This document shows positions 28,501-39,918 of a stretch of DNA of 64,000 bases, piece after piece. Below the pieces are notes generated by a model. The model searched no databases and was not told the origin of the DNA. It saw nothing but the letters and a program-made list of their open reading frames with translations. A program made the position numbers and the translations under genes. The stretch lies in NCBI RefSeq assembly GCF_037975245.1, contig NC_092563.1, positions 19,360,094-19,424,093 on the forward strand, given 5' to 3'. Position 1 is the stretch's first letter. Each line of letters opens with the position of its first letter. Source of the stretch: Apostichopus japonicus. Its lineage: Eukaryota; Echinodermata; Holothuroidea; Aspidochirotida; Stichopodidae.

Positions 28501-31500
28501 GAGAGGAACTGACGTCATAATTCATATATCTTTAAAGGAGCATTCTAGAGATTTAAAGCTGAATATTTTGAAAACATATAAATACAATTTGAATAAACCA
28601 GAACTGCCAAAGTTATCATTTACACACTTTTAAAGGACTTGAATGTAGGTCTGGTTGGGGGGGGGGGGGGGTTAGGGTTAGGGTTAGGGTTAGTTATGGT
28701 GAAGTTTCTTACAAAGGATCTTAAATGGCTTTGAAGTCTTTTCATAGTTTCGTTATATTTCTACCGTACATTGTATTCGTACGACTGCATGTTGAAATAG
28801 CTGGCGTGTCTAACACGCTAAATGATAAGACTTCATACATTGTATATATCGTTACCTGAATCTGTATTATGACGTATTTTTTCGTAAATTTCTAACTGCT
28901 TTTAAGAAGTTAACATTCATGCATGTGATAACTGGTCTTATACCAGGCTAAGCACCATAACCATACAGCTACTGCATGGGCATTATTCATTTGTCTACTA
29001 TACGGCTACCACGTGTAATTGCATTTGGGATTTCCTCAGGAAGCAGTTAGTGACCAAAGGTTTGACGGGCAGTAAGCCGTAGAAGCTTCTGACAGTGAAG
29101 CTTGGCTGAATATGATATTGTTTATCCAGGATAATATACAAGCACCAAGTTTATTCACTGTGAGGATAATATTCACTGAACTTTTGAAAAAGGTCAAACA
29201 GAGACAAACCAGAGTGTAAGCATTGCAGTGACGTTTCCGTTGTCAGTTTTATGGAAATTGCAGGCTTGTTTGATTCATTGGTAGAAAGCAGAGGAATGTA
29301 TGCGATAGTGATGGCGTATGGTGTGCGTGTGCGTGTATGTGCGGGCGTGTGTAGGTGTATGAGTGACGACGGAGGTTTCCAAAACTGCAACTAAAACAAA
29401 GTACATTTTGGATGAACACCATGCATACTCGAAAGTGGATGGACTTTTCTTCAGCACAAGAACCCTACTCATTTTTGTGAATTTCAATGGTGGAGTTCAA
29501 AGTCTGAAAAACTTTGTCAAGACTACAATACCATAAGTAAGCTTGAACAAAGTTCATATAATAAAAATATAATCAACATAGCTGGAAAAGTAGACATTAG
29601 CGACAGGATCAACGAAACGGCGCCCAAAACAAGCATTCGTCTCACTTAAAGACCACAAATAAAATTTCCAACACAACTCCAAATGCAGAGTCATTAACTC
29701 AACGAAACCAGTGATAGGACGCGTGAGCAAGATAATGCTCGACCGTATAAATGGCAATATAAGATCGATAACCGGTGTTAACCAGTAGAGAAGTACCACT
29801 GCTGTGCTGGAATGGTTCAGCAACCCCCAGGAGAAGAAAAACCTTACCCTTCTGGTCTTCGACATCGTGGATTTCTATCCTGCATATAACCAAGAACCTC
29901 TTAACCAAGTGATTAGCATGTTTCAAACAGCATACCACCATCCGTATAGTGCCGAACACTATTATGCATGCCATGCGATCACTCCTTTATGACCACAAAG
30001 GCATCGCTTGGGAGAAGGGAGACACGGCAAACCAATTTGATAACTCGACGGGTGCATGCCTTTGACGGAGCCGAGGTTTGTGAGTTAGTTGGGCTGTTCA
30101 AACTATATGAACTTGAGAAACAGCTCGTCAACAGTGTAGGGTTTTGCAAGGACAATGGCCTAGCAGTCATGAGGTCATACATGACGTCATACATGACGTC
30201 ATACATGAGGTCATACATGAGGTCATACTCAGGCAGTGCAGGGTTTTACAAGTACAATGGTCTCGCGGTCATGAGGTCATACTCAGGCAGCAAAGCTGAC
30301 CGAATAAGGAAAGACCTCAAAGATCTTCCAAGCGTGAGGGCAGTCAACGTCCTTGACATAACTTTGAATATGGACACAGGCTCATACCAGCCCTATAGAA
30401 AAGCAAACGATCCATGAACCGGCCTACATAAACCGACTCTCTGACTATTCAAACACAGTCATAAGGAACATACCACAAGCAACTGCCAGAAGGATCTCCG
30501 AATTATCATTTGACCAAAGAAAGCCGCACCCATCTATGCTGAACTCAAATACCGCCCATAACATAGAATACAGCGGCATACGGAACAGAGAAAAGGAAGA
30601 GGTTGTACAGTTTGGGGCACATTTCATAGAGCTCATCAACAAACACTTTCCGCTGGGCAGCAAACTTTATATAGTCAAGATAAGCTACAGCTGTATGACG
30701 AACATGCAGCAAATCATCAAGTCCCACAAATCAGAACTCATGAATATAAATAATAATAATCACACAAAACCATTAAGACATGAACGTTACAGAAATGAAA
30801 CTGAACTCTTTTTTAAGTACATTTGGGAATGAAAGCGAGAAATATGGATTGCTGAATCAGGTGGGACATCATAAAAGCAATGAAGTGCATATAGGCACCA
30901 ATCGGGACTCTGTAACCTCGTTTGCATGGAGCAAAAACTACAGATAATCCGTTTAAGCGATACCATAATGATTAAACGAAGTGAACTCATACCCACTTGT
31001 CACTACGGCAGCATGCACAACCGAAAACCTTCCAACCGTACGAGAAGCATGTAAATATATCATTTTAGCATTACTTTGCCTCAATTTTGTTCAGTTCTCA
31101 GTTCATATCTCGTGAAAGATTATTTCCATTCCCATCAAGATCTCCCTTACATTCTTAAATTGAGCACCATCTTTCAGTTTTGGACAAAACATATAAACTA
31201 ATATGTGGCATATTTGTCCTATTCTGGTTTTTCATTGATTTTACCCTATCAACTTTCAAAAGAACTTTTTGCACGATTTCAAACAATACCTAGACCTGAA
31301 TCTCTGATACTTTTGAACATGTAAATTCGTAATTCAGTCGTTCCTGATCCTTCTTTCTCCCTCAGCATGTAGCGATAAACTTTTGATAATGGTGTTATAT
31401 ACATACCCAATACTTTGTTTTAAGCTGGGATAAGCCTACTCATTTCAAGTGTGTGGGATTTGTATGGATAATCTTACGGTGGTCCTAAAGGGACATACGT

Positions 31501-32861
31501 GTTGTAGACTAACTGTGTACTGTACCATTACAACACGACAAAATACGACATTTGTCGTATTTAACTCCACAAAAGCTTACAAATCTGTCTAGATTGTCGC
31601 GTAATAAAAAACATTAAGTCTACAGTATATAACTCACCTGTCCCTTCGGAACCACCGTAAAATATACTACGTTAAGTATATTAAAAGAAGAAGAATCCAT
31701 AAATGTGTCCCAAGTGTCAATGGTGTTGTCTGTGGTGAAACTTTTCTCCCAAGTTAAACATCATTCTTGTTCATATTTTATATTAATTTATACATTTATT
31801 CCTTCAGATGAGTTTGACGCACTGGTTTGCATTGGATGCCTTGGACCGGCTCACATCAGCCCCGTTGCGTTTCGAGAATGGGTCAGGATCGTGAAGCCTG
31901 GTGAGAACATCACATTGGTTGTTAGCGTATTGAAATAAATCCTCCGGTCAGGGTGGGATCACACAAACCACGTGTCCTCTGCCTCATCATTTTGATTCCC
32001 ATCACCCCCACCCCACCCCACCCCCACGATTACCCACATGGAATACTCTGGTTATCTTGTTTTATTAGTTCAATTTTCAGAAGAGCTCCACATGTGTAGA
32101 ATAGACAGCTTACCTTGATCGTATAGTTTTCAATATTACGCATGAAGGAAACACTAAAATGCGAAGTCTTCTTATGTAATAGTGTTAATTCATAATTATC
32201 CAAGTTGGACCTACATGTAGCTAACATATCAAATCTGACCAAACTGATGTATTCATATTCATATGGAAACATTCTGCGCCGACATTGGTGTGTATTAATC
32301 TTATATCATTCAAAGTTAAGAACAGAACAATGAAAATAATTATATAGCGGCAGGGTTGAGTCTGGAGGAGAGACCGTCACATGATGGACATCTCAATTAA
32401 TTAATTTTTCATCGCTCCAGAGCTTTGCTCCATTTCAGTGTGGTTTACTAACGAAACCGAGGGCGAATAGCATACAGCTACATGACACGCGATGACTTTA
32501 CTGGGTAATACCACCATCACCCCTGCCCTGAAAATAAACACTGTACTACAGTTATTACTGGATCCAACGAACTTTATCGTCTGCATCATGGAAGAATTAA
32601 GAGAGACGACATATCAACTTTTCCTTTTTTTGTGTTGGTTTTTTGTTTTTAGGTGGTGTTACCGTCTTTTCCGTCCGTCATTGCTACCTCCAGGTTACCC
32701 AAGGGGAAGAAGAGTTACATTCAGAGAGGTTCGCCGAAAATTTCAATGAGATCTTGGAAGAATTAAGAAGCACCAAGAAAATGGAAATATTGACCAAGGA
32801 AAATGTACCTAATTTTATGGGAAACTCTCATGCATTTGTTTACGCTATGAAAGTGTTATAG
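19547..32861 (+). CDS. METTL27: METTL27-like SAM-dependent methyltransferase, copy 3 (5 exons)
   Basis: Exons are 19547-19684, 21952-22074, 23834-23969, 31808-31900 and 32653-32861, giving 699 nt and 232 aa with phases 0,0,1,1. ATG 19547 is in good context (G at +4). Exon 1 ends [11 protein letters not shown]. Exon 2 has motif [14 protein letters not shown]. Exon 3 has [16 protein letters not shown]. Exon 4 has [18 protein letters not shown] and [10 protein letters not shown]. Exon 5 starts [14 protein letters not shown] and ends VYAMKVL. All expected core residues are present. Intron 3 is about 7.8 kb because it holds a LINE with two nested insertions and a Penelope-like remnant, yet all splice sites are kept. 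An AATAAA lies 180 bp after the stop. Substrate unknown. Confidence 0.87.
19925..20065 (+). mobile_element. Isolated LINE 3' end
   Basis: The sequence GGGGAGTCTCCTACTTTGTT, then a hairpin around AAGCCTTACAGGCTT, then an end of the ATGAAACAAATAAATA type matches the 3' UTR of the LINE at 28195-28325 (GGGAGTCTTCTACATTGTTA and onward). It is a severely 5'-truncated copy of a related family in intron 1 of copy 3. Confidence 0.6.
20502..20765 (+). mobile_element. tRNA-derived SINE, family 1, full head
   Basis: A box TAGCCTAGTGGTTAACGCC and B box CGGTTCGATTCCCCG are followed by a body containing GACGTTAAATGGATGTG and GGCTTCGGTCAGCTTGCGAG, then a (TACA)n tail. Two more copies of this body are at 48390-48613 and, inverted, 59298-59490. 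Confidence 0.85.
22785..23245. repeat. AT-rich satellite of ATATTGAGATATGAGATC-like units
   Basis: Degenerate tandem and inverted units (ATATCTTAATATCCTAATAT, ATATTGAAATATGAG) lie in intron 2 of copy 3. Related text appears at 63600-63780 downstream of copy 4. Confidence 0.8.
25485..25833. mobile_element. Foldback element inside the LINE
   Basis: It splits the RT between SSLDN and RSCLGVFLD. About 25487-25530 is the inverse of 25605-25652 (GGTTAATCAACGGTCTAGCG against CGCTAGACCGTTGATTAACC), making a palindrome of about 165 bp. The remaining part repeats the CGTGCGTTACTCACAGGATTAA piece at about 25757. ATAATA on both sides may be the target duplication. Confidence 0.65.
26520..27712 (+). mobile_element. 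Helentron-like non-autonomous element, copy A (inside the LINE)
   Basis: The 1193-bp element is nearly identical to 33091-34292. The left end is a 28-nt near-palindrome (26520-26547) beginning AGCTCATACC. The right end has the inverse GGTATGAGCT slightly inside, then the hairpin GCACCATTGGTGC, then CTAG. Joining the LINE reading frame across it (PHF then SYC) puts the insertion within a run of T's with no more than 2 bp duplicated. Insertion into TT, asymmetric inverted ends and a 3' hairpin are Helentron/HINE features. No protein is encoded. Confidence 0.6.
28660..28695 (+). repeat. G-run and interstitial (TTAGGG)n
   Basis: A run of about 14-15 G is followed by nearly four TTAGGG units (28671-28693), the metazoan telomere unit, in intron 3 of copy 3. 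Confidence 0.85.
29590..30990 (+). mobile_element. Decayed Penelope-like reverse transcriptase
   Basis: Across frames and stops the plus strand reads [56 protein letters not shown] and DIVDFYPA (RT motif A region). It continues through [38 protein letters not shown] and [20 protein letters not shown], then HFPLGSKLY and [20 protein letters not shown]. This order fits RTs of the Penelope/GIY-YIG group. The GIY-YIG end is not seen. A 13-bp tandem duplication interrupts it at 30172-30230. Confidence 0.65.
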
Positions 32862-33040
32862 GATGCACGATGTTTTCATGAGTAACTATACTAAACTGTA
32901 AGCTCCTTGATATGTAATTCTGTTTTTGCGCTATACCTTGTACGTGTTCCTCCATTTCTCCAAGAAATGAATATGCATTTAAACTACTAACATACAATGT
33001 TATTAACTAGCCTTTTGCTTTCCAATAATTTCATCATTCC

Positions 33041-33046
33041 AATAAA
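33041..33046 (+). terminator. Poly(A) signal of copy 3 (AATAAA)
   Basis: Canonical AATAAA 180 bp after the copy 3 stop codon, before the Helentron-like copy B. Good position, no direct proof. Confidence 0.55.
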
Positions 33047-33090
33047 CCGTCTAGGGTTGGTGATATTTTGTTTTACGTCCCGTGATTTTT

Positions 33091-34292
33091 AGCTCATACC
33101 AGCATGCTGGTGTGAGCTATTGTTACAGTGCAGCGTCTATCACTCTATCACTCTATCATTCTATCCGTCAACAATTGGTAAAACCGCTCCCACTCGCACA
33201 GTGTTTGATGGAATTTCATGAAACTTGGACACAAGGACCGTTGGGTATAGGGCCATCAGAGATGGTCCGAAATTTGGGGTCAAAGGTCACCTGTGGGCCG
33301 TAATGGGCCATTTTGTGGAAATACGCAAAATGCTTCTTCTCCTACAGATTCCATGGTACAATGTTGAGGGTTTGTCACGATAGTACTATGGAAGTTTTAC
33401 CTTCAGGGTGTTCATGAATTTGAGATCAAAGATCAACTAGGGGTCTTTTGTGGCCCGGGCCGCGGCCCTATATTTTCAAATTGCTCCTGTTCGTACAGTG
33501 TATGGCCAGTTATAATGAAACTTGGTCACAATGTTCCTCGGGATGAGAGTTACGAGGGGTGTTCGGAAAATTGAGGTCAAATGTCATTTAGGGGGTCATC
33601 GGGGGTCATTCTTTGTAATATTTTCAAATATCTCAATCTCCTCAAGATTTTGATGGATCATATTCAAAGTTGAACTGATGATTGTTGGATTGTGTATGAA
33701 TAAGGTGATGCCTAATAATTTTTGGTCAAAAGTTAATTAATTACAATTAATCCCCATTGTTTAAAAAAATCTGAGCCTTCACCTTTTGCCAAAGCTCCTT
33801 TAATTTGTCGCTCAGTCTCTGCAGTGTTTGTTAACATTTGTGGTGAAGCTCTGCAGAGGCTGTTAGTGGAATTAAAGCAGGACTGGGAGTTGTTATTAAC
33901 TGTTGAACTGTAAGCATGAGAGCCCTATAGCCAATCAGCACTTGCCGATTCTTAGAAGTCTTTGAGCCTGAGGTATGTAGGCAGCCAGCCAAAATTTTGG
34001 CAAGGAGTGCTTCAGGTCTGCTCTGGTAGAGGGGAGAAAGTTTAATAGGGTAGGTCAGTGGTATTGTTTGAGAGAGTGGGTAAAATAGGATTTAAAGGGG
34101 GAAAATAGGAATTATAGCCAGTGGTGTGGCCAGGGTTCTGCTAACGGAGGGGGGGGGGGGGGGTTATCCCTCATGGGCCCAAAATTGGTGGAATCTGAAA
34201 AATGGCCTGAAATTTGGTGGGCCATAAAGTTTTGTGGGCCCTACATTTTTAAGCTCGAAAAGGTATGAGCTTCTGCACCATTGGCGCTCTAG
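33091..34292 (+). mobile_element. Helentron-like non-autonomous element, copy B
   Basis: It is 1202 bp, differing from copy A (26520-27712) by scattered substitutions and a longer G-run (about 34148-34163). Like copy A it begins AGCTCATACC after a T-run and ends GCTCTAG before a T-run. The same orientation and high identity only 6.5 kb apart suggest recent activity or a local duplication. Confidence 0.65.
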
Positions 34293-37200
34293 TTTTTTAC
34301 CCCAGACTCATCCCTGGTGTATCATTGGCATTTGATAGGCCAACCCCTTTACGCTAAAGCCCTCTTAATGAACCTTCCAGAATCCTTATTAGTCATACAA
34401 TTCTTATTAGTCATCCTTTCTTTACAAAAACACACTTCTTCTCAAAATTTCTTCCAATACTACAAATGGTAAAATGGTAATGACTTATACACCACCCCAC
34501 GGATTGTCCGTTGTCACCCATGTGTTACTTCTGTTCATTTCGTGATCTTTGTGTGCACATGCTTTTAACTGTTTTCAATTTGTTGGATTTAGCAGTTTCT
34601 TTTTGCATGCTTTAATCTTAAACCAGTATAGTCTTGTTATCCAAACATTTGAAGATAAAGTGATATATTGATCTTTGTTTACAGTGATATATACCATATC
34701 TGCTATTGCTATTCATGATAGCTATGCTTGCTTATCGCAATTGTTTGTCGTCCGAAGTTGATTGTTTCTATTATTCTTTTGTTATTTTCTTTAAGGAAAT
34801 TTACCCTTTATTCCGAATTGTCCCAACGGTGAATACATATGTATCCAAACACAACCTGTTATTATTCACTTTCTTTCTGGTGTCCTTGTGTCAGTTGGGA
34901 CGCTAATTTATTATTAGAAAGTTAAATGTTTACTGTCCTCAGTCAAGTCTTTAGAGTATAAGGATTTTCAAAGATTACAAACTTAGATTTGTCACGGTTT
35001 ATTTCATTATTCTTTTTGAATAGAACTGACGCACAAAGAAATGTCCTCCACGAATTGATTGCACTGGGTAGATATAAGTTTAGGCTATTGTGAGAGAGGT
35101 CATTTACATGAATACTGCTTAAAAGGGGACTTTGTAACACGACCCTGGAGCAGTACCAGGCTTGAGTGCAAAGGAATTGTCCATCGAAAGTTCATCGAAG
35201 CTGCTTTTCATTGACAGGCATTGGGGTTGGAGGAAAGATAAAAGTCTGAATTGGAAGATTATAGCTTATAGTAGCTTTTAACGGAGATTATTGAGCCAAT
35301 ATTTGTCGGAAGCCTTTTCAAATTCGGGTAACCATGTTTTCTGACATTTTACATTAATCCTGTTATAAAAAGTTCTGAAATGTATCCCCATTGTCATTGA
35401 TTGAACCGTCCCATAGTTTTTTTTCTTCTAACTGCTACGATTTTTTGTTTTATTTTTTGTATCATTTCAACTTTTTGTTTCTTTGTAACAAAAATTCACA
35501 GATTGAAATGAAGAATAAAGAATAATGGTAGAAGAACCTTTCGATTCAAATCAGTGATTTTTTTCTCAAATATATTTACTGATTTAAGTCAGTAAACATA
35601 TTTCAAATAAACCAACCCTATATTGGTATAAAATATAAAATTCCATCACAAAATGGAAACTACTTAGGATACCATCTTACGAATAATTGGTTTAAATTCT
35701 TCGACCAGTAGAGGTTACCAGAGGTATATGAGCACGGGATTTCAAAGGTGGGGGAGGATGGGAGAATGATTTCTGACTGACCCATTTTTGGTAGGGGTAT
35801 GAACCTTGCGTCCTTATCGCAGAGTTATGGTGTAATTGTTCCCTGACTGAATGGAAACTGGAGGTTCCTTCATATGGAACGCGAAAAGGGAACATTTTTT
35901 TTATGTTGTTTAAACTAAATTTGTTGTTGCCTTAACTAAAGTTGTTGCTGCTTTTGTTTTACCACGTTGCTGTTCTTCGTTGATGTCTAAGCTTACGTTG
36001 ATGACTAATTGCACGTTGATATCTAAAGCTCACGTATATTTCTAAACGCACGTTGATGTCTACACTTTCATTGCTTAGTTGCTATCTAAAGTTCCGTTGT
36101 TGTAACAAAACACATTGTCAACGAATATCATCCTTTCTTTATAAAAAAAACAAACACTTCTTCTCAAAATTTCTATCAATACTACAGATGATTGTTTGAA
36201 ACGAAATAAAATCATAACAATCAACCGCAAATTGCTTCCGTGCAGAGCCACCAACATATCTATTACAGAGATTCTCATGCTAAATACAGCCAATGATGTT
36301 TTTCCAAATTTCCCGTGATTTGATTGGCTAATAGTCCCTATTCATTGTCTGCTAATGTGCTCACTGAACACAAAGTATGATGATTTAACTATGGAACGCG
36401 AAAAGGAAATATAATCGTTAATAACATCCTGCGAATAGGGCAATATTCGCCCTAATTTGTATAAAAAACCATGTACATATCATGAACAACGTCCTGAATT
36501 GTAGCATCAACCTGAGTTGTCGAACAATACCACGTTGTTAACGATATTTACATGATAGTTGTTAACGATAATGTTAAAAGTAATACTTGAATCATTGTTT
36601 TGATCACACAATGTTTGAGTTGAGACAATGTATGAAATTTGTGGGAAGCTAACATCTCTGATACTGAAAATGACTTTGACATCTCACAGTATGTTTGTTC
36701 TCTTCGTATTGAGAGTTGCTTATGTAAAATGTGCATTCATACCACAGTAAATTTTCGCGATCCCTTTGACCACGTGCTTCAGTCACGATTTTGGTGCAAC
36801 GTTCGAGTGTATAAAACAATGTATTTCATGCATCGTCACATTTAAGTTTGAGATGTTTAATCGACATTGCGTAAATATATATTGACATATTCGAATTTTC
36901 GTGGAGCTGGTTGTTTGCAAATACTGCAAAGCATCTAGGGTTAAATGTTGAAATCAGTGTTGAAATCTATGGTCGGATGTAGTCCGCGCTTCGCGAACAA
37001 CACGAAGGGCGCACAACGTACAAAGTACATAGTCAATACATGTCACTGAACTAGTTTACTAAACCCGCCAAGCAAATCCACTCGTAAAACGAATCCAGTT
37101 CGTAGTTTCGAATTGCGAAAGGGATTGTGGGGTATTTGGAAAATACACAAACCTCGCGCAGCATTCTTACAAAATTTTCGACAAAGAAGACCGCTAACAA

Positions 37201-37440
37201 GTTATGCAAGAAACGAAGCTGGTAGGTACGGCGGTATGATCGATCCTTCACAGGTTTTAAGGATTTGCGCAAGTGCAAATCTGTCAAACAGCGAACATCT
37301 GTAATCTGCCATATATTTTGTGTAGAGCATAGTACACAAACTACAGGCAGTGAGACGATCCCATCTTTACAACTACACTAGAAAAGACCTAGATCATATT
37401 ATAAACCCAATTGGTGTTGATCGCGACCAATGTTTTTTTC
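34293..37440. other. AT-rich spacer, no gene recognised
   Basis: No coding sequence is convincing. A piece with CACTTCTTCTCAAAATTTCT occurs at about 34425 and 36155, and GGAACGCGAAAAGG at about 35877 and 36392, so old duplicated fragments are present. 35940-36085 holds degenerate ACGTTGATGTCTAAA units of about 22 bp. Confidence 0.6.
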
Positions 37441-38110
37441 TCAGAATAGTAAAATTACTGTCACTCGTTTGACTTGATTGCCGACGGAAATTCACAGCAT
37501 ATGCAAAAGCATTTAATGGCCGGTTTATTTAAATGATTTTTTAGGTACAGTATTTTGAAGCTGGCATTTTCCCGACATTCACGGCATAGGCTATCTCTAC
37601 ATTGTGATAATAATAATAAACGATTTAATCGACCACAAATGTGGGAGAAACCCGCAAGGGCTTATTGATTACAACGAACACGTCGAGTGGCTTCCAATTC
37701 AACATTTTAACTCAAATTTGGGATCTTTTTCAATTGAAAAAGTCATTTCAGATGGGAAAACCGTAGATTGCTCTTGGATGAAAAAGCAGCCGTACTATGA
37801 CCCGGCCGGGTATCGAACCTGATTACTAAGCCTCATTACTTCAAATGCCAACGGTCATTGTCCACTCGGCACAGTACCGGTATATTATTATTGAATGGTT
37901 CAATTAAATCAGTTTAAAATTACAGTATTTTTATGCTGGCATCTTCAAGTTGTCTCTGACACTCGATTTACTTGATTTTCGACACTACGGCATATCTACT
38001 CATTATTGAAAGGGCTCAATTAAATCAGTTTAAAAAAAAGTCCAGTTTTTATGCCGGTATATTGTCCAGACACTCGTTTAACTTGATTTCCGACATTTGC
38101 AACGTATGTA
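37440..38110. repeat. Degenerate tandem repeat of about 120 bp
   Basis: Around four units share TTACAGTATTTT, GCTGGCAT, ACACTCGTTTRACTTGATT and GACATTCACGGCATA. A tRNA-like SINE sits between the units. Confidence 0.55.
37740..37885 (-). mobile_element. tRNA-like SINE, family 2
   Basis: On the minus strand an A-box-like GTGCCGAGTGGACAATGACC is followed after a long arm by the B box GGTTCGATACCCGG, then GTCATAGTACGGCTGC. The long spacing between the boxes resembles a Ser/Leu-type tRNA head. Confidence 0.55.
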
Positions 38111-38767
38111 TAGCCTATATAACTTTCGAAGTTGTTTACTGTGTAGCAGTGTTGCATTACATGCCGTCCAGGCCTACATATATATGGTAACTAGACTACA
38201 GCTAAATATATATAACTATACGCTTCCCTTGCGTAGAGCCAGAGTATTGTCAGGCTCATTATAACTAAGTATATAAGTAAATTGTGAACAGACTGTTAAT
38301 CTCACATAAAATGATACAACTCACCAATATAATAAGAAATGAAACCAGGAGTTTGTGTCTTTGATTCTTGATGATTTCTCACACAAAGTTACTTACCATT
38401 TAACCGTAGATACTACATTATAGTCATTGAGTACTGCACTGCTCCTTGCACACCCAGAGGTATTAGGATTATATACGCATTGTCCTTCCCTCAAGTATAT
38501 TGTGAAAGAAGAATACATTAATCTTCATCCCATTTTGTCACTGGTTCCCTCTATATTGTTTGACCCATAGTTTACGCCATAGTTTACGCCATTCTCCAGG
38601 GTTTTAGTATACCCTCACCCCTCTCAACAGGCCTGTATGTACCCTTTACCTGGTGGTTTCAATTGAAACAAATTAGAAGCTATAATATACAAATATACAG
38701 TAACTAGTATCCTAAGAAAGAATCTTTAATGTACAGTCCAGTACAGTTCTGCAAAGATAAATGATAG

Positions 38768-38809
<42 letters not shown>

Positions 38810-38896
38810 ATACTAGATGAGACTAGTGGAACACTAGTAGTTGTAACTCGGAGTTTCACGCTTTGTAGCGATCTTCAGACAAGTGGTAGCTTCAAG

Positions 38897-39266
38897 ATAC
38901 GATACGATACACCTCGTGTTCTGCTTCCACCCGAAGGTGCTTCAGCAAACTAAGGAAATCCTTAGTCGGTAATTATTGAGGTTCCAAGTTTTTTTTTTTT
39001 TGTGCGTGGAAGGACACCGGCGAATTTCGCCTTCTCTTTTCGAATAGTGCCCTGAAGTAACGAGGCAGGGGTGTGTAATCCTGCTCCCGGGACCGCAATT
39101 TAACGTCCCCTCCGAAGGACGTGAGTACCGCTTCCACGTGTAGCCACTTTCCTACCACGAGAAAGGAGCGGGTGAAAATTGGTGTCAGTGTCGACACCGA
39201 GGTTTGAACCAGGGACCTCAGGTACTGCAGACGTGCACTCTCCCGTTCTGCCACCTCACCGCTCTA
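38897..39266 (-). mobile_element. tRNA-derived SINE, family 3, full length with TSD
   Basis: On the minus strand GAGGTGGCAGAACGGGAGAG (A box) and CCCTGGTTCAAACCTC (B box) lead into a body of about 270 bp, an A-run and a GTATC-type tail. An exact 11-bp target duplication GTAGCTTCAAG flanks it (38886-38896 and 39267-39277). The opposite palindrome arm has a single copy of this site near 39846, the pre-insertion state. Confidence 0.92.
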
Positions 39267-39918
39267 GTAGCTTCAAGTTATGCTCCATGAATATATAGGA
39301 TCCTCGTCGGGATTACCGGGGATTATGCGGTTGTTGGTGTATTGTTCTGCCTGGGTATTTTCTTTCGCGTCCGTTCTGTTTGTGGGTTTGTAAGACTTTC
39401 TTCGGTGTTCGGCTGTTGGTGTATTCTCTTTTGCGTCCGATCTGTTGTTGGGGTTTTTTGCCTTCCTTCGGTGCTCGCTCCTTAGTTGTGTGTGGTTCTC
39501 TTGACGGTGTTTGGTGGTTGGACTGGAGCTCTTGACGGTGTTTGGTGGTTGGACTGGAGTTGTTTGGCCACGAAAACAAGTTCTACATAAACAACTCCAG
39601 TCCAACCACCAAACACCGTCAAGAGAACCACACACAACTAAGGAGCGAGCACCGAAGGAAGGCAAAAAACCCCAACAACAGATCGGACGCAAAAGAGAAT
39701 ACACCAACAGCCGAACACCGAAGAAAGTCTTACAAACCCACAAACAGAACGGACGCGAAAGAGAATACCCAGGCAGAACAATACACCAACAACCGCATAA
39801 TCCCCGGTAATCCCGACGAGGATCCTATATATTCATGGAGCATAACTTGAAGCTACCAGTTGTCTGAAGATCGCTACAAAGCGTGAAACTCCGAGTTACA
39901 ACTACTAGTGTTCCACTA

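Noticed and set aside
39313-39850. Pair of about 90-100-aa basic ORFs on both strands
   Set aside because: Both are the same text read from the two arms of a palindrome; no domain.
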